The translations under genes and the position numbers were made by a program. From NCBI RefSeq assembly GCF_037120725.1, contig NZ_JBBAXC010000004.1, positions 124,001 to 188,000 on the forward strand: 64,000 nucleotides of DNA. Direction: 5' to 3'. This document shows, piece after piece, positions 37,015-48,302 of this stretch; positions within the stretch are counted from its first letter, which is position 1, and each line of letters begins with the position of its first letter. The stretch is from Bacillus spongiae. Lineage in GTDB: Bacteria; Bacillota; Bacilli; Bacillales; Bacillaceae_K. The notes beneath the pieces were generated by a model, which had not been told where the DNA came from, ran no database searches, and saw only the letters and a list, made by a program, of their open reading frames with translations.

Positions 37015-37227
37015 TTATTTCATTTGTTTGTTCATTGCATTCATCATTTGATTGATTTTCTTTTGCGATGGTTTTTGACCCATTTGCATCATCATCATTC
37101 GTAGCATTTGTTCATTAATAGGTGGGTTTTTCTTTAAGTAGCTCATCATGTATCGACGAGCGATAAAAAAGCCAATCGCAACACCGGCAACTAGTGCTCC
37201 TAAGCCGACCAAAATATAAGGTAGCAT
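37015..37227 (-). CDS. yneF: YneF (UPF0154) membrane protein
   Basis: A 70-residue protein from ATG 37227 with AAGGAGG upstream. One N-terminal helix with glycine spacing ([20 protein letters not shown]) is followed by basic residues and a methionine-rich cytoplasmic tail ([10 protein letters not shown]). It matches YneF in size and position behind sirA. Function unknown. Confidence 0.9.
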   Translation of the reverse strand: MLPYILVGLGALVAGVAIGFFIARRYMMSYLKKNPPINEQMLRMMMMQMGQKPSQKKINQMMNAMNKQMK

Positions 37228-37308
37228 AAACCTTTCCTCCTTCATGTTGTTTCTATCAAAGTGTACTAAACCCTTTCAAATTATACAATACTTCATGTCG
37301 ATTTTCCT

Positions 37309-37752
37309 CTAATAAACAAACTTTCTTTCCTTAATTGGCTTAATCCACCCAAATTGTTCATTTTCAAGGTCTATCGCTAGTAGTTTCCCCTCAAATTTCT
37401 TTAAAATTTCAAAAAATACAGCTTCCGCATCATACATTCCTTCCGCATGGATGTGAAAGCATCGATCGTATATTTCTAAGCATGCGCTACTATTATATTC
37501 TGGATAATGAATGAGATATTGATTCTTATTTTGCAAGAGTTTTTTTTGTAGAAGGCACTGCTGAATTAAGCGATGAGTTAGGAGATAAGGTAGGGGTTTC
37601 GTAATATACTCTATTTGCTGCTTAAGCATTTGCTTCAGCACTCCTTCAGCCTGTTGATAATCGTTAAAAAGAGTAAAAAACAATCGTTCTCTTCCATAAA
37701 AATAAGCGGCCACTTCATCTTGAATCCAATAAATAGAAAAACTTCGTATCAT
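37309..37752 (-). CDS. sirA: Sporulation inhibitor of replication SirA
   Basis: A 147-residue protein matching SirA (YneE): N-terminal YFYGRERLFFTLFNDY, QIEYITKPLPYL in the middle, and C-terminal DLENEQFGWIKPIKERKFVY. SirA binds DnaA domain I and blocks new rounds of replication when Spo0A~P is high. Position between tkt and yneF agrees with B. subtilis. A sequence close to a Spo0A box lies upstream. Confidence 0.88.
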   Translation of the reverse strand: MIRSFSIYWIQDEVAAYFYGRERLFFTLFNDYQQAEGVLKQMLKQQIEYITKPLPYLLTHRLIQQCLLQKKLLQNKNQYLIHYPEYNSSACLEIYDRCFHIHAEGMYDAEAVFFEILKKFEGKLLAIDLENEQFGWIKPIKERKFVY

Positions 37753-37835
37753 TTTCTCACCCTTTTCCCCTTTCTTTTAATTATAAAAAGAGTCAATGAG
37801 AATAGGTGTTGAATAATGATAGAAATCTCCACTTT

Positions 37836-37846
37836 TTTTGTTGAAA
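37836..37846 (-). promoter_or_regulatory. Possible Spo0A box before sirA
   Basis: TTTTGTTGAAA differs by one base from the Spo0A box core TTTTGTCGAAA. It lies about 85 bases before the sirA start. SirA is under Spo0A control in B. subtilis, so the place makes sense, but one mismatch in AT-rich DNA is weak proof. Confidence 0.35.
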
Positions 37847-37892
37847 TTAGTCGGCTAGTGTATGATCCGTTAGCCATCTTGCAAATGAAGAA

Positions 37893-37936
37893 AGACCATA
37901 CAACTAGACGAGTCTAGAATGTATGGTCCTTTTATC
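37893..37936 (-). terminator. Hairpin between tkt and sirA
   Basis: GACCATACA and TGTATGGTC with an inner CTAGAC / TCTAG form a long stem; on the minus strand it is followed by TTTCTTC. It probably ends the tkt transcript, with a modest T-run. Confidence 0.55.
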
Positions 37937-38009
37937 TTCAACTAGTTTTATCTATTGTTTTAGGCAATTCAAACTAGTTAATGTTCCAACCCTATTTTGT
38001 AGTTAAAAT

Positions 38010-40010
38010 TTAAAATAAAGCTTTAACTCGGGAAACAACATTTTCTACTGTGAAGCCATATTCCTTCATAATTTTATCTCCAGGAGCAGAAGCACCAAAG
38101 CCATTAATAGCTAAAATATCTCCTTCATCTCCAACATATCGATCCCAACCTAGTGGAGCCGCCATTTCAATGGCTAAACGCTTTTTCACTGTTTTTGGAA
38201 TAACGGAGTTTTTATATTCAGCAGACTGTTCTTCAAAACGATCCCATGCTGGCATACTAACGACAGATACATCAATTCCCTCTTCTAAAAGTGCTTTTTG
38301 TGCTTCAACTGCTAATCCTACTTCAGAACCGGCAGCAAGTAAAAGAGCATCTGCTTCTGCTTTTCCACTAGCTGAAATAACATAAGCACCTTTTTCGACC
38401 CCTTCTGCTGCTTTATCTACCGAACCAGGAATAGTTGGTAAGTTTTGACGAGTCAAAACGAGAAGAGACGGCTTATTTTTAGAAGAAACGGCTGATTTCC
38501 AAGCTGCAGCTGTTTCATTTCCATCAGCAGGGCGAATGACAGAAAGGTTAGGGATTGCTCGTAAAGATGGTAACTGTTCGATTGGTTCGTGAGTTGGGCC
38601 ATCTTCCCCAACAGCAATACTATCATGTGTAAAGACGTATGTGACTGGTAAGCCCATTAATGCTGATAATCGAATAGCTGGACGTAAATAGTCACTGAAC
38701 ACAAAGAATGTTCCTCCAAATACGTTTAGACCACCGTGCAATGCCATTCCATTTAACGCTGCTCCCATAGCAAATTCACGTACGCCGAACCAAATATTTC
38801 GACCATCATATGATTCAGGAGTAAAGTCTTTCTCCCCTTTAATCATCGTTTTATTCGATCCAGCCAAATCAGCAGATCCTCCAATAAAGCTCGGCAAGCT
38901 CTGAGCAATAGCATTCAGCACTTCACCAGAAGAAGCGCGGCTTGCTAGGCTAGAACCTTCTTCATAAACTGGTAAATTCTTATCCCATCCTGGAGAAAGT
39001 TCACCTTTCATTGCTGTTTCAAATTGCTTGGCTAATTCAGGATAACTCTCTTTATATTGTGAGAATAATTCATTCCATTTTTCCTCTGTTTGCTTACCCT
39101 TTTGAACAATTTTCTCATCAAAACGGTTATAAACTTCATCAGGAACATGGAAATCGTTCTCAAATCCCCATTCGTAGGATTGTTTTGTTAGTGTACGTTC
39201 TTCTGCACCTAATGGAGCACCGTGAACACCTGATGTTCCAGCTCTATTCGGTGATCCGAATCCAATAACCGTTTTCACTTCAATTAATGTTGGACGATCA
39301 AGGTCTAGACGTGCTTCTTCCAATGCTTTCGCAATTTCATTGACATCTGTTCCATCTTCAACACGAAGGTATTGCCATCCGTATGATTCATAACGCCCTT
39401 TTACACTCTCTGAAAATGAACGATCTAAATCACCATCTAGTGAAATATCATTAGAATCATATAAAACGACTAGGCGTCCAAGTTTTAAATGCGCAGCAAG
39501 TGAAGATGCTTCAGCAGAGACACCTTCCATTAAATCTCCATCTCCACAAATTGAATATGTAAAATGATCAACTATATTAAACCCATCCTTATTGTACACT
39601 CCTGCTAAATGACGTTCCGCCATCGCCATCCCAACAGCCATCGCAATCCCTTGACCTAATGGACCTGTTGTTGCTTCAACCCCAACTGTATGACCATACT
39701 CAGGGTGACCAGGCGTTTTACTACCCCATTGACGGAAGTTTTTAATTTCCTCCATCGGAAGGTCATATCCTGATAAATGAAGCAAACTATATAGCAGCAT
39801 TGACCCATGTCCTGCAGAAAGAACAAAACGGTCACGGTTCATCCAATCAGGGTTTTTAGGATTGTGATTCATAAATTCTGTCCAAAGGGTATAGGCCATT
39901 GGAGCCGCTCCCATTGGCATCCCAGGGTGACCTGAGTTGGCTTTTTCAATTGCATCAATTGATAATGTTCTAATTGTATTAATAGCAAGTGCATCTGTTT
40001 GATTAAACAT
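38010..40010 (-). CDS. tkt: Transketolase
   Basis: A 666-residue transketolase of the pentose phosphate pathway. From N to [16 protein letters not shown], the thiamine-diphosphate motif [14 protein letters not shown]...ND, VHGAPLG, and the pyrimidine domain with [19 protein letters not shown] 40010 has AAAGGA upstream and gives the normal length. Single gene between ynzC and sirA, as in B. subtilis. Confidence 0.97.
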   Translation of the reverse strand: MFNQTDALAINTIRTLSIDAIEKANSGHPGMPMGAAPMAYTLWTEFMNHNPKNPDWMNRDRFVLSAGHGSMLLYSLLHLSGYDLPMEEIKNFRQWGSKTPGHPEYGHTVGVEATTGPLGQGIAMAVGMAMAERHLAGVYNKDGFNIVDHFTYSICGDGDLMEGVSAEASSLAAHLKLGRLVVLYDSNDISLDGDLDRSFSESVKGRYESYGWQYLRVEDGTDVNEIAKALEEARLDLDRPTLIEVKTVIGFGSPNRAGTSGVHGAPLGAEERTLTKQSYEWGFENDFHVPDEVYNRFDEKIVQKGKQTEEKWNELFSQYKESYPELAKQFETAMKGELSPGWDKNLPVYEEGSSLASRASSGEVLNAIAQSLPSFIGGSADLAGSNKTMIKGEKDFTPESYDGRNIWFGVREFAMGAALNGMALHGGLNVFGGTFFVFSDYLRPAIRLSALMGLPVTYVFTHDSIAVGEDGPTHEPIEQLPSLRAIPNLSVIRPADGNETAAAWKSAVSSKNKPSLLVLTRQNLPTIPGSVDKAAEGVEKGAYVISASGKAEADALLLAAGSEVGLAVEAQKALLEEGIDVSVVSMPAWDRFEEQSAEYKNSVIPKTVKKRLAIEMAAPLGWDRYVGDEGDILAINGFGASAPGDKIMKEYGFTVENVVSRVKALF

Positions 40011-40197
40011 AACGCTACATCCTTTCATGTCCTAATTTGACTCAGTTTTAATATTAATCCTCTTTGCTAGTTTATACAACAACAATGAGTTTATTGTAAT
40101 AGAATTGATGATTTTTTACTTATTATCAATTTTGGATAGCTAAAGGGATGACATCTTAAGGGTAAACCACCATATATTCCCTTTGGGTAAAGAACAG

Positions 40198-40226
40198 AAA
40201 AAACCGAGGTTAACCACCCGGTTTAG
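40198..40226 (-). terminator. Terminator after ynzC
   Basis: AAACCGGGTGGTTAACCTCGG folds into a stem followed by TTTTTTC on the minus strand; it starts in the ynzC stop codon. It ends the yneA-yneB-ynzC SOS operon. Confidence 0.7.
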
Positions 40227-40456
40227 TGCAGTTTCTTTCTATCCAAAATGTCTTTTACTTTTTTCGGTGTGACATCGTCGCCATTTGGATCGTAAATTCG
40301 TGTATTTTCAATCGTCTTTTTCATTGAGTTTCTAAAATTAGCTAAATACTCTTCCCTGAGTGATTGTCTTTCCACCGCTTCTTCTTCTGACAAGGAATCT
40401 TCCTTGGCTTTTTTGGAAAGTTCATTTAATCTTGCCAATTTATCTGGAGTTAACAT
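40223..40456 (-). CDS. ynzC: YnzC (UPF0291)
   Basis: A 77-residue charged helical protein (KLARLNELSKKAKEDSLSEE... and DPNGDDVTPKKVKDI), which are the UPF0291 hallmarks. It is the third gene of the LexA-controlled operon with yneA and yneB, 80 bases after yneB. Function not established. Confidence 0.92.
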   Translation of the reverse strand: MLTPDKLARLNELSKKAKEDSLSEEEAVERQSLREEYLANFRNSMKKTIENTRIYDPNGDDVTPKKVKDILDRKKLH

Positions 40457-40536
40457 GCTTTCAGCTCCTTTCTAGATGTCGATATGTCACATCGTTGTAT
40501 GGACATGTTACAAGAAACTTACCTAATTGACAAGTA

Positions 40537-41534
<998 letters not shown>

Positions 41535-41550
41535 TTCACAACGCCTCCAC

Positions 41551-41651
41551 CGAATATTTGTTCGTATAACTGTATTATAATCAGAACGAACGTTCGATGT
41601 CAACCGAAACTCGAACTTATGTTTGTATCTACTAGAAATTCATGGTATACT
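41551..41651. promoter_or_regulatory. Divergent lexA / yneA promoters with three LexA boxes
   Basis: Consensus in this group is CGAAC-N4-GTTYG. Box 1 CGAATATTTGTTCG (41551-41564, one mismatch), box 2 AGAACGAACGTTCG (41583-41596, one mismatch), box 3 CGAACTTATGTTTG (41612-41625, exact). yneA: TTGACA (plus 41598-41603), 18 bases, TATAAT (41574-41579), with box 2 in the spacer. lexA: TTGTAT (41623-41628), 17 bases, TATACT (41646-41651), box 3 touching the -35. Box 1 is downstream of the yneA start point. Confidence 0.9.
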
Positions 41652-41687
41652 AATTTTAATAGAATGAGGAGATTCGAGGTGCTGAAG

Positions 41688-42308
41688 ATGACAAAATTAT
41701 CTAAAAGACAGCAAGATATTTTAGATTTTATTAAACAGGAAGTAAGAGAAAAAGGATATCCCCCTTCCGTACGAGAGATCGGTGAAGCTGTAGGACTAGC
41801 TTCTAGCTCTACTGTTCATGGACATTTAGAAAGATTAGAAAGCAAAGGGATTATTCGACGTGACCCTACAAAGCCTCGCGCGATCGAAATACTAAATGTA
41901 GAGGAAGATCAAATTCCAAGGCAAAAAGTTGTAAATGTACCGTTAGTGGGGAAAGTAACTGCGGGACTTCCCATTTCGGCAATTGAAAATGTAGAAGAAT
42001 ACTTCCCATTACCAGAACGACTAGCTCCCACGGACGAGCAAGTATTCATGCTAGAGATTATGGGAGATAGTATGATTGACGCAGGAATCCTCGATGGTGA
42101 TTTTGTCATCGTAAGACAACAACACACAGCCAACAATGGCGATATTGTCGTAGCCATGACAGAAGAGGATGAAGCAACGTGTAAACGCTTCTTTAAAGAG
42201 GATAATTTTATTAGACTTCAACCTGAAAACCCAACAGTGGAACCGATTATTCTTCAAAATGTGATTATTCTTGGAAAAGTTATCGGAGTGTATCGTCAAG
42301 TTCACTAA
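41688..42308 (+). CDS. lexA: LexA repressor
   Basis: A 206-residue SOS repressor. ATG 41688 follows GAGG; the long upstream frame is not used. The winged helix is at residues ~1-65 ([20 protein letters not shown]). Self-cleavage occurs at Ala92-Gly93 (VTAGLP), with Ser128 (GDSMID) and Lys166 (ATCKRFF). It represses yneA and itself through the three boxes. Confidence 0.97.
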   Translation: MTKLSKRQQDILDFIKQEVREKGYPPSVREIGEAVGLASSSTVHGHLERLESKGIIRRDPTKPRAIEILNVEEDQIPRQKVVNVPLVGKVTAGLPISAIENVEEYFPLPERLAPTDEQVFMLEIMGDSMIDAGILDGDFVIVRQQHTANNGDIVVAMTEEDEATCKRFFKEDNFIRLQPENPTVEPIILQNVIILGKVIGVYRQVH

Positions 42309-42329
42309 AACTTTTCCCATCATACAATT

Positions 42330-42362
42330 TTCAGGCTGTCGACAGAGTCGACAGCCTTTTTC
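42330..42362 (+). terminator. Terminator after lexA
   Basis: GGCTGTCGAC / GTCGACAGCC with a 3-base loop, then TTTTTCC. The stem is identical to that after sbcC. A weaker second hairpin, CCTTG/CAAGG with a long T-run, lies at about 42424-42449. The remaining bases to 42689 show no gene. Confidence 0.88.
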
Positions 42363-42689
42363 CGCTATTGCTAACGAGTTTAATATGTGAGTTTCAAAAA
42401 ATTGCCTCATCCATAAACTGATAACCTTGCCATCCTCAAGGCTTTTTTTAAACTATTTTATTGGGCAATTTAATAATAAATATTCCGCTTAGCTCCTTTC
42501 TCATTTTGGTTTTACCGTTCTCTAACCGTAAAGCGAAGGACATTTCTCTTTCCAACGTATTTACCTTTCCAAAAGCTAGTTCCAGTAAATTTTCATGTTT
42601 CTAGAGTTATCGAATATGTATATATAGTCTTTGAATCTCTCACGACTGATGTCGCGATTGTTCACAATTACAATAAAGGAGGAGTCATC

Positions 42690-43184
42690 ATGCTGCATAC
42701 GGTTGTTCATGGTGAAACGTTGTTTTCCATTTCACAAGATTACCGAAAGCCCATGAATGTTATTCTTTCAGCCAATCCCGGCATTGACCCAGACAAACTA
42801 TATGATGGCCAACAAATAACTATTCCTGGATTACCAGATCCAATAACTTTACCTTACAAAATTGTCGTCAATTTAACTACTCGCACACTTACATTATTTA
42901 AACAAAATTCTATCATGAAGACATACCCAGTTGGAGTCGGAAAAATGTTGAGTCAAACTCCCATTGGGAATTATGTCATTATTAATAAAGCACCTAACCC
43001 AGGTGGCCCCTTTGGAACGATGTGGATGAGCTTATCAAAGCAGCATTATGGAATTCATGGCACGAATAACCCAGCTTCTATAGGGAAATATGTCTCAAAA
43101 GGATGTATAAGAATGTATAATCGAGACGTAGAGGAATTAGCTGAACTTATTCCTATCGGGACCTCCGTTACAATAGGTTGGTAA
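42690..43184 (+). CDS. LysM and L,D-transpeptidase (YkuD) protein
   Basis: A 164-residue protein: N-terminal LysM (residues ~3-46, [20 protein letters not shown]) and YkuD L,D-transpeptidase (residues ~57-163). The active site is [20 protein letters not shown], with Cys in SKGCIRM. AAAGGAGG precedes the start. There is no signal peptide, as in B. subtilis YkuD, a spore protein. It makes or changes peptidoglycan cross-links. Confidence 0.92.
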   Translation: MLHTVVHGETLFSISQDYRKPMNVILSANPGIDPDKLYDGQQITIPGLPDPITLPYKIVVNLTTRTLTLFKQNSIMKTYPVGVGKMLSQTPIGNYVIINKAPNPGGPFGTMWMSLSKQHYGIHGTNNPASIGKYVSKGCIRMYNRDVEELAELIPIGTSVTIGW

Positions 43185-43291
43185 GAATACTAAAGAACAT
43201 TACTTTGGAACAGGATAATTATTTTTCATTTGAAATAAGCTACCGGTCTAATTATAGACAACCGCTGATAGAAGAGCCTATCTGATGAACC

Positions 43292-45058
43292 TTAACTAGT
43301 TGAAAGCTGAATATATTCTTCCATATCCTTAATAATATGATCAATCGATTGCTGCCAATATTCCGGACTAGAAAGATCAATCGTAAAGTAGTCATATACT
43401 AATTCTTCAACGGTCCTTACTCCAGTTTCACTTAAGAATCCTTTAAATTTCGTAGAAAATTCACTACCCTCCTGTTTTGCAATTGCTAACAAACCTAAGC
43501 TTAATAGATAACCAAAAGTATAAGGATAATTATAAAAAGGAACGGTAGATGCATAAAAATGCCCATATTTTATCCAAACAAAAGGTTGATACTGTTCTAA
43601 GCTATCACCATAGGCTTTTTTCTGAGATTCTATTGATAATTCCTCTAACTGAGTAGGACTTAATGGGCCATCTTTACTTTTTTCATAGACTAGTTGCTCA
43701 AATATAAATGCTCCTCGAATGGCCAATAAATAATTTAAGCTATTTTGTATTTTATAGTTAAGTAAAGATTGTTTAAGTTCTACATCACTCGTCACTGTCT
43801 TTAAATGATCAACAAAAATTAATTCAAAAAAAATAGAGGAACATTCTGCGATACTCATTGGAAAACGTTCTTCTAAAAAAGAAATAGAAGGGCCATCTTT
43901 TAATTGTTTGAAATGCCATGCATGCCCTAGTTCGTGTGCTAGTATCCTTGCACTCTCTATCGTTCCTTCGTATCGTAAAGATATTCTAGATTCTCCTTCA
44001 CTTAAAAATGGAGCACAAAAACCTCCAGAAGGTTTATTTGTTCTTGGCTCTGCATCTACCCAATTATCTGATATTACATGAAGGGCAAAATTAGCCATTT
44101 CATCGTCAATATTTTTTAATGAATTAAATATTTCTTCTACGGCCTTTGAAAAAGACATTTTACTTTGCTTATCTTTTTGTGAAGTCATCAATTGATGCCA
44201 TGTTAGCTTATCTAGATTATTCTTTTTAAAGTCTAGATAACGAGAAAATCTTTTAAAATTATTATCTATTGTTTCCCACATTGTAAAGAGTGATTTTCTA
44301 GAGATTCCATTTAACTGAAGTGAATTTGATAAGATATCGTCTTGTTGTAGCGTATCGTTTTGGAGCAGACGTAACCGTGTAAAATTATTAAAAATCGTAG
44401 CAAAAAGATCTTTTTCCTGATCTAATTTACATGTTTGAAACTCAAACGCTTCCATTCTTTTGATTGGGTCATCATCGTTCATCGCTAAATGATTTAATTC
44501 ACTAAAAGAAACTACCTTTTTATCATCATAAATGAATTCAACCTTTAATTTACTTTTAAGCTGAGTATACATAGCTTCCCATTGATTCAATTCATTTTTT
44601 GTTACGTTAATCATCTGATTTTCAAGGTCATTATAAATACTAGTGGATAAATCAAATGTAAAGGGCTGCACAAAAGAGAGACTATACCATTCACTTTGGA
44701 TTTCAACAGGAAGTTTACTTATATATTTTTTCCAATCTAGTAATATAGAATGAACATCGTCTTTGAGGGTAGTTATATTGTTATGTAATGAAGTAATAAT
44801 AGAATGGTCTTTTGATTCAGAACTAAGACAGTAACAATAATATTCCGCTTTTTCAAGCCTACTGCGGACCTTAGAGAAGATTTGCAGCATTTTTTCATCA
44901 AGTAAACTTTCAGCGTTGACCGTTGAAAAAGTCTCTTCTTTTAAATGATGAATTAACATTTTAATTTCATTTAATTCATTGGCTAACGTTTCATCCATTT
45001 CATTTGGATATAATCTTTGTAAATTCCAACGCGTCGGCTCATAAAAAATTTGTCTCAT
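43292..45058 (-). CDS. M3 family oligoendopeptidase
   Basis: A 588-residue zinc oligopeptidase of the PepF/thimet type. The zinc site is LAHELGHAWHF near residue 377 and SIAECSSIFFE about 30 residues later. ATG 45058 follows AGGAGG by 8 bases. Cytoplasmic, degrades peptides. It is divergent from an ArsR-type regulator with a dyad between, so probably controlled by it. Confidence 0.9.
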   Translation of the reverse strand: MRQIFYEPTRWNLQRLYPNEMDETLANELNEIKMLIHHLKEETFSTVNAESLLDEKMLQIFSKVRSRLEKAEYYCYCLSSESKDHSIITSLHNNITTLKDDVHSILLDWKKYISKLPVEIQSEWYSLSFVQPFTFDLSTSIYNDLENQMINVTKNELNQWEAMYTQLKSKLKVEFIYDDKKVVSFSELNHLAMNDDDPIKRMEAFEFQTCKLDQEKDLFATIFNNFTRLRLLQNDTLQQDDILSNSLQLNGISRKSLFTMWETIDNNFKRFSRYLDFKKNNLDKLTWHQLMTSQKDKQSKMSFSKAVEEIFNSLKNIDDEMANFALHVISDNWVDAEPRTNKPSGGFCAPFLSEGESRISLRYEGTIESARILAHELGHAWHFKQLKDGPSISFLEERFPMSIAECSSIFFELIFVDHLKTVTSDVELKQSLLNYKIQNSLNYLLAIRGAFIFEQLVYEKSKDGPLSPTQLEELSIESQKKAYGDSLEQYQPFVWIKYGHFYASTVPFYNYPYTFGYLLSLGLLAIAKQEGSEFSTKFKGFLSETGVRTVEELVYDYFTIDLSSPEYWQQSIDHIIKDMEEYIQLSTS

Positions 45059-45084
45059 CAATACAACCTCCTATTTTATATAAT

Positions 45085-45108
45085 TAAGTTCTTCAAAGTA
45101 AGAACTTA
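45085..45108. promoter_or_regulatory. Inverted repeat between the peptidase and ArsR-type genes
   Basis: TAAGTTCTT-N6-AAGAACTTA is perfect, with 9-base arms. It sits 27 bases before the peptidase start, where a repressor would work. The ArsR-type protein transcribed the other way is the natural candidate. Confidence 0.6.
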
Positions 45109-45229
45109 TTTATAGTTCAATAATATTAGAAATAAATATATATGTAAATAAATTCAGAAATTTATCTTATGTTCTATTAATGGATTTTTTGATATTCTAT
45201 ATTTATATTTTGCTAATGGGAGGTAAGTA

Positions 45230-46135
45230 ATGTCATATCGTGTAACATTGGATGATTCAATCGTTTATGAATTACTATTAAGTTTTTTATTATATAAAAG
45301 GAGGAAAAACTTAAAATATTTGTATAGAGGTACTAGTTGGGTTGAAGAAGTAAATGGTAGACTAACTGATCAATATAAAAATAAACTTGAACAATTTGAT
45401 GATGTATCGTTTGGGGATGTACTATGCTTAATCATTGAAGGCTGTCCTCAAAAAGAGGATATTCATTCATTTTTAAATTGGTTTGAGGAAGCATCAATAA
45501 CCACACTGTATGAGTTACTAGCACCACATTTTAAAAAAGAGGATTCTCATCTATTGCTGGATTTAGAAAATCAAAAAAAGGATTATCTTTATTTCCTGTC
45601 AGAGTGGTATTACCAGTACTTTAAATTTGAAAATATAGAGAACGAAATAGCGGGCGAGACGTTAAAATTTAGTGAAAAAGCCGAAAAATATTCACCAGAA
45701 AAAATGGTCGAGGCGTTTGCTACTGGCCTTAAAATAGAAATTCCAACAATTAAACACGTTGTTCTAATTCCGTCTCTTCACTTTCGTCCGCTCCATACTT
45801 TTAGTATTTTTAAAGAAAAAATGTTTGTGTGGTACCCTGTAAATTTAAAGGAATCAAGAGAAGATATTTATAACATTTCAAAAGCACTAGCAGACAAAAA
45901 ACGTTTACAGATACTTCAGTTTCTTTCAAGAAATAAATATAAATTTACGGATATTCTAAACTACATAGGCGGAGCCAAAGGGAACCTCCATCATCACCTT
46001 ATGATATTACGATCTGCAAATCTTATACGCGTACACCTGTCTAGTAATAATCAATTTTATCTCAGTACACGTACAGAATTTGCTACTGAATTAAACGAGA
46101 AAATGTTAGATTTTATTCAAAATACTACTGATTAG
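45230..46135 (+). CDS. ArsR-type winged-helix regulator with long N-terminal domain
   Basis: A 301-residue regulator. The C-terminal ~85 residues are ArsR-like (ALADKKRLQILQFLSRN, then GGAKGNLHHHLMILRSANLI). The N-terminal ~200 residues form a separate domain seen in DUF5937-type regulators, with no metal-binding Cys cluster. GGGAGG precedes the ATG. It is divergent from the M3 peptidase; the pair may link peptide signals to peptidase expression. Confidence 0.8.
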   Translation: MSYRVTLDDSIVYELLLSFLLYKRRKNLKYLYRGTSWVEEVNGRLTDQYKNKLEQFDDVSFGDVLCLIIEGCPQKEDIHSFLNWFEEASITTLYELLAPHFKKEDSHLLLDLENQKKDYLYFLSEWYYQYFKFENIENEIAGETLKFSEKAEKYSPEKMVEAFATGLKIEIPTIKHVVLIPSLHFRPLHTFSIFKEKMFVWYPVNLKESREDIYNISKALADKKRLQILQFLSRNKYKFTDILNYIGGAKGNLHHHLMILRSANLIRVHLSSNNQFYLSTRTEFATELNEKMLDFIQNTTD

Positions 46136-46183
46136 TATTGCTTGTAAAACTAAGTACCAATTTTTCAAGAATAATGGAACGAG

Positions 46184-46225
46184 AAAAAGCCGATGTCCTT
46201 AGCGTACGGAAAATCGGCCTTTTCT
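46184..46225 (+). terminator. Terminator after the ArsR-type gene
   Basis: AAAGCCGAT pairs with ATCGGCCTTTT around a long loop, ending TTTTCTATTT. About 50 bases after the stop codon. Confidence 0.6.
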
Positions 46226-46433
46226 ATTTGGAGTATGAAATTCGTGTTCTGTTTGTGATATCCTTATATTTATTTTGACGATATTGATTTGTCACAATGT
46301 GTAAATTACCGATTTATTCAATTACCACTAGTCATTAAAAAGTAACTAACCACTATGCCACAAAAGCGTCCAATTTGGGAAGACTTGAATTCATATATGT
46401 TGGGGTTCTTTCTCCACTCTAGCCCCCGACTAT

Positions 46434-47000
46434 TTAATACTTGTTCTCATAAAGCAATTCCCCTTCATTTGAATAAGCAGAGGCAGTAGTTTCTCTTTCA
46501 TTACCATCATTCTGGTCTGATAACAAATACCAATACCTTCTCTCGTTATTTTCTATTATAATTGCATCCTTCTGAGTTTTGTTATATTTAATTGTAATCT
46601 TACTGATTTCAGGGTCAAATACTTCACCTAAAAATACCGTTGAATATAAGCTTTCTTTACCTAAATCTACTTCACCTATATGCCTCGTTGATTGATTAAA
46701 AGAAAAGGGCTTTATATCAGTATCAATAGTATTCATAAAGCCTCCACTTCCTTGAAAATCCCAGCCATCCTCTTTTTTAGAAAAGTGGAGAATTCCATAT
46801 CCATTAGAGAGCTCATAAAGTGAGAATGCCGTTTCTTTCATTTCTTGAGTATAAAAAATAGCTGTAGTTGGTATATCACTTTTTAATGACGCTTGTTGTA
46901 TTGTATTAAAGTCTTTTTTGGTCTCGTCAACTACATTCCTACAACCTGAAATAATTATTAATAGTACACTAAAAGATAAAAACCACCGTTTCAATTTCAT
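46434..47000 (-). CDS. Lipoprotein of unknown function
   Basis: A 188-residue lipoprotein with a lipobox IISGC at residues ~17-21 after a hydrophobic core. The mature domain has alternating beta-like segments (GWDFQGSGGFM, RYWYLLSDQND). No family recognised. Single gene. Confidence 0.7.
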   Translation of the reverse strand: MKLKRWFLSFSVLLIIISGCRNVVDETKKDFNTIQQASLKSDIPTTAIFYTQEMKETAFSLYELSNGYGILHFSKKEDGWDFQGSGGFMNTIDTDIKPFSFNQSTRHIGEVDLGKESLYSTVFLGEVFDPEISKITIKYNKTQKDAIIIENNERRYWYLLSDQNDGNERETTASAYSNEGELLYENKY

Positions 47001-47402
47001 ATCCCCTAATCTTTAATTTAATTCAATCTTTTCTATTGACGAACTTAATTTCGTAGGTTGTTGACCACAGCATGTGTCCTCTCAAATAATGTTTCCCTAC
47101 CCAATGTATCTTTTTCATGAACTATTTATTATTAGCCTTACTACCTTCACTGATATCGACTACCCTTCAAAATGTATCCTACTCTTTTATGTATTAATAG
47201 GGTGACAGTCGGCTTTCTACTCTTGCACACTTTTCTTACTCTTTTTCAATACCATTAAAAGAATTCAAAATTTCTTTTAGCTCTACAAGTTATATTTCAC
47301 TATATACTATCAGATAGGCTAATCGCTGAAGACTTGAATTTGAGATTATTTTTAGACTTAATCATTGAAGCAATCTTTTGTTCAATACGAATCCTACTAT
47401 TC
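47001..47402. other. Intergenic region
   Basis: About 400 AT-rich bases between the lipoprotein and aldo-keto reductase genes. I see no gene or clear hairpin. Confidence 0.45.
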
Positions 47403-48269
47403 TTAATTAATTGGATGATACTTTGATATTGGGAAAATATCATCCAGCTGCTCAAGATCATCTTTATCTAAATTCCAGCTTAAAGCGTTCAAATTATCAT
47501 TAATATGTTTCATATTTAGTGCCTTTGGAATAGTAATAAGTTGTTCTTGCCTTAACACCCAATTCAGAGCCACTTGATACGCTGATGCGTTATATTTAAC
47601 AGCTATTGAATTCAATACATCACGTTCCATTGTACCGACCTCTGGAAATCCATTCATACCAAAAACTTTCGGGGCATAACCGAACGGAGAATACCCCATT
47701 ACCGTTATGTTATTTTCCTTACAGTACGGCAAAACATCTTTCTCCATTCGTCTATCATTTAAATGATAGACTACTTGATTGGAAATTAATGGGACACTAT
47801 CTAAATAGTGCTGAGCTTCTTTCATTAACTGAGGTGTAAAATTACTTACACCAACATACTTCACTAATCCCTTATTCACTAACTCAGCCATCGCTCCCAT
47901 CGTTTCCGAGATTTCATATTGTTTGCTTGGCCAGTGCTGTAAATATAAATCTATCTGACTCGTCATTAAACGTTCTAAACTGGCTTCTGCTGCACGCAGA
48001 ACACCCTTATATGAACAATTTTTTGCAGATACTTTTGTAACAAGAAAAACATCTTTTCTTACATCCTGAATTGCTTGACCTACAATTTTTTCAGCTCCTC
48101 CATTCCCATACTCTTCCGCAGTATCAATTAATGTGAGGCCATTTTCTAAACCAAAACGAAGTGCTTCTATTTCTTGTTTTTCGTTGGACTTATTCTCCCC
48201 ATACTTCCAAGTCCCCTGTCCAATTGCAGGAATTCGTTCCGATGTGTTCCCAAGTCTACGATATAACAT
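47403..48269 (-). CDS. Aldo/keto reductase
   Basis: A 288-residue NADPH-dependent aldo/keto reductase with a TIM-barrel. The catalytic tetrad is visible: Asp and Tyr in TLIDTAEEYGNG, Lys in FLVTKVSAKN, His in YLQHWPSK. VGVSNFTP and the C-terminal IPKALNMKHINDNL cofactor region are normal. Broad carbonyl reduction is likely. Confidence 0.9.
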   Translation of the reverse strand: MLYRRLGNTSERIPAIGQGTWKYGENKSNEKQEIEALRFGLENGLTLIDTAEEYGNGGAEKIVGQAIQDVRKDVFLVTKVSAKNCSYKGVLRAAEASLERLMTSQIDLYLQHWPSKQYEISETMGAMAELVNKGLVKYVGVSNFTPQLMKEAQHYLDSVPLISNQVVYHLNDRRMEKDVLPYCKENNITVMGYSPFGYAPKVFGMNGFPEVGTMERDVLNSIAVKYNASAYQVALNWVLRQEQLITIPKALNMKHINDNLNALSWNLDKDDLEQLDDIFPISKYHPIN

Positions 48270-48302
48270 AGATTCCTCCCATTCATCATTTCCAAATAAA
48301 TA

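Noticed and set aside
41619-41687. N-terminal extension of LexA
   Set aside because: The extension covers the LexA box and promoter; LexA proteins begin MTKLSKRQ at 41688.
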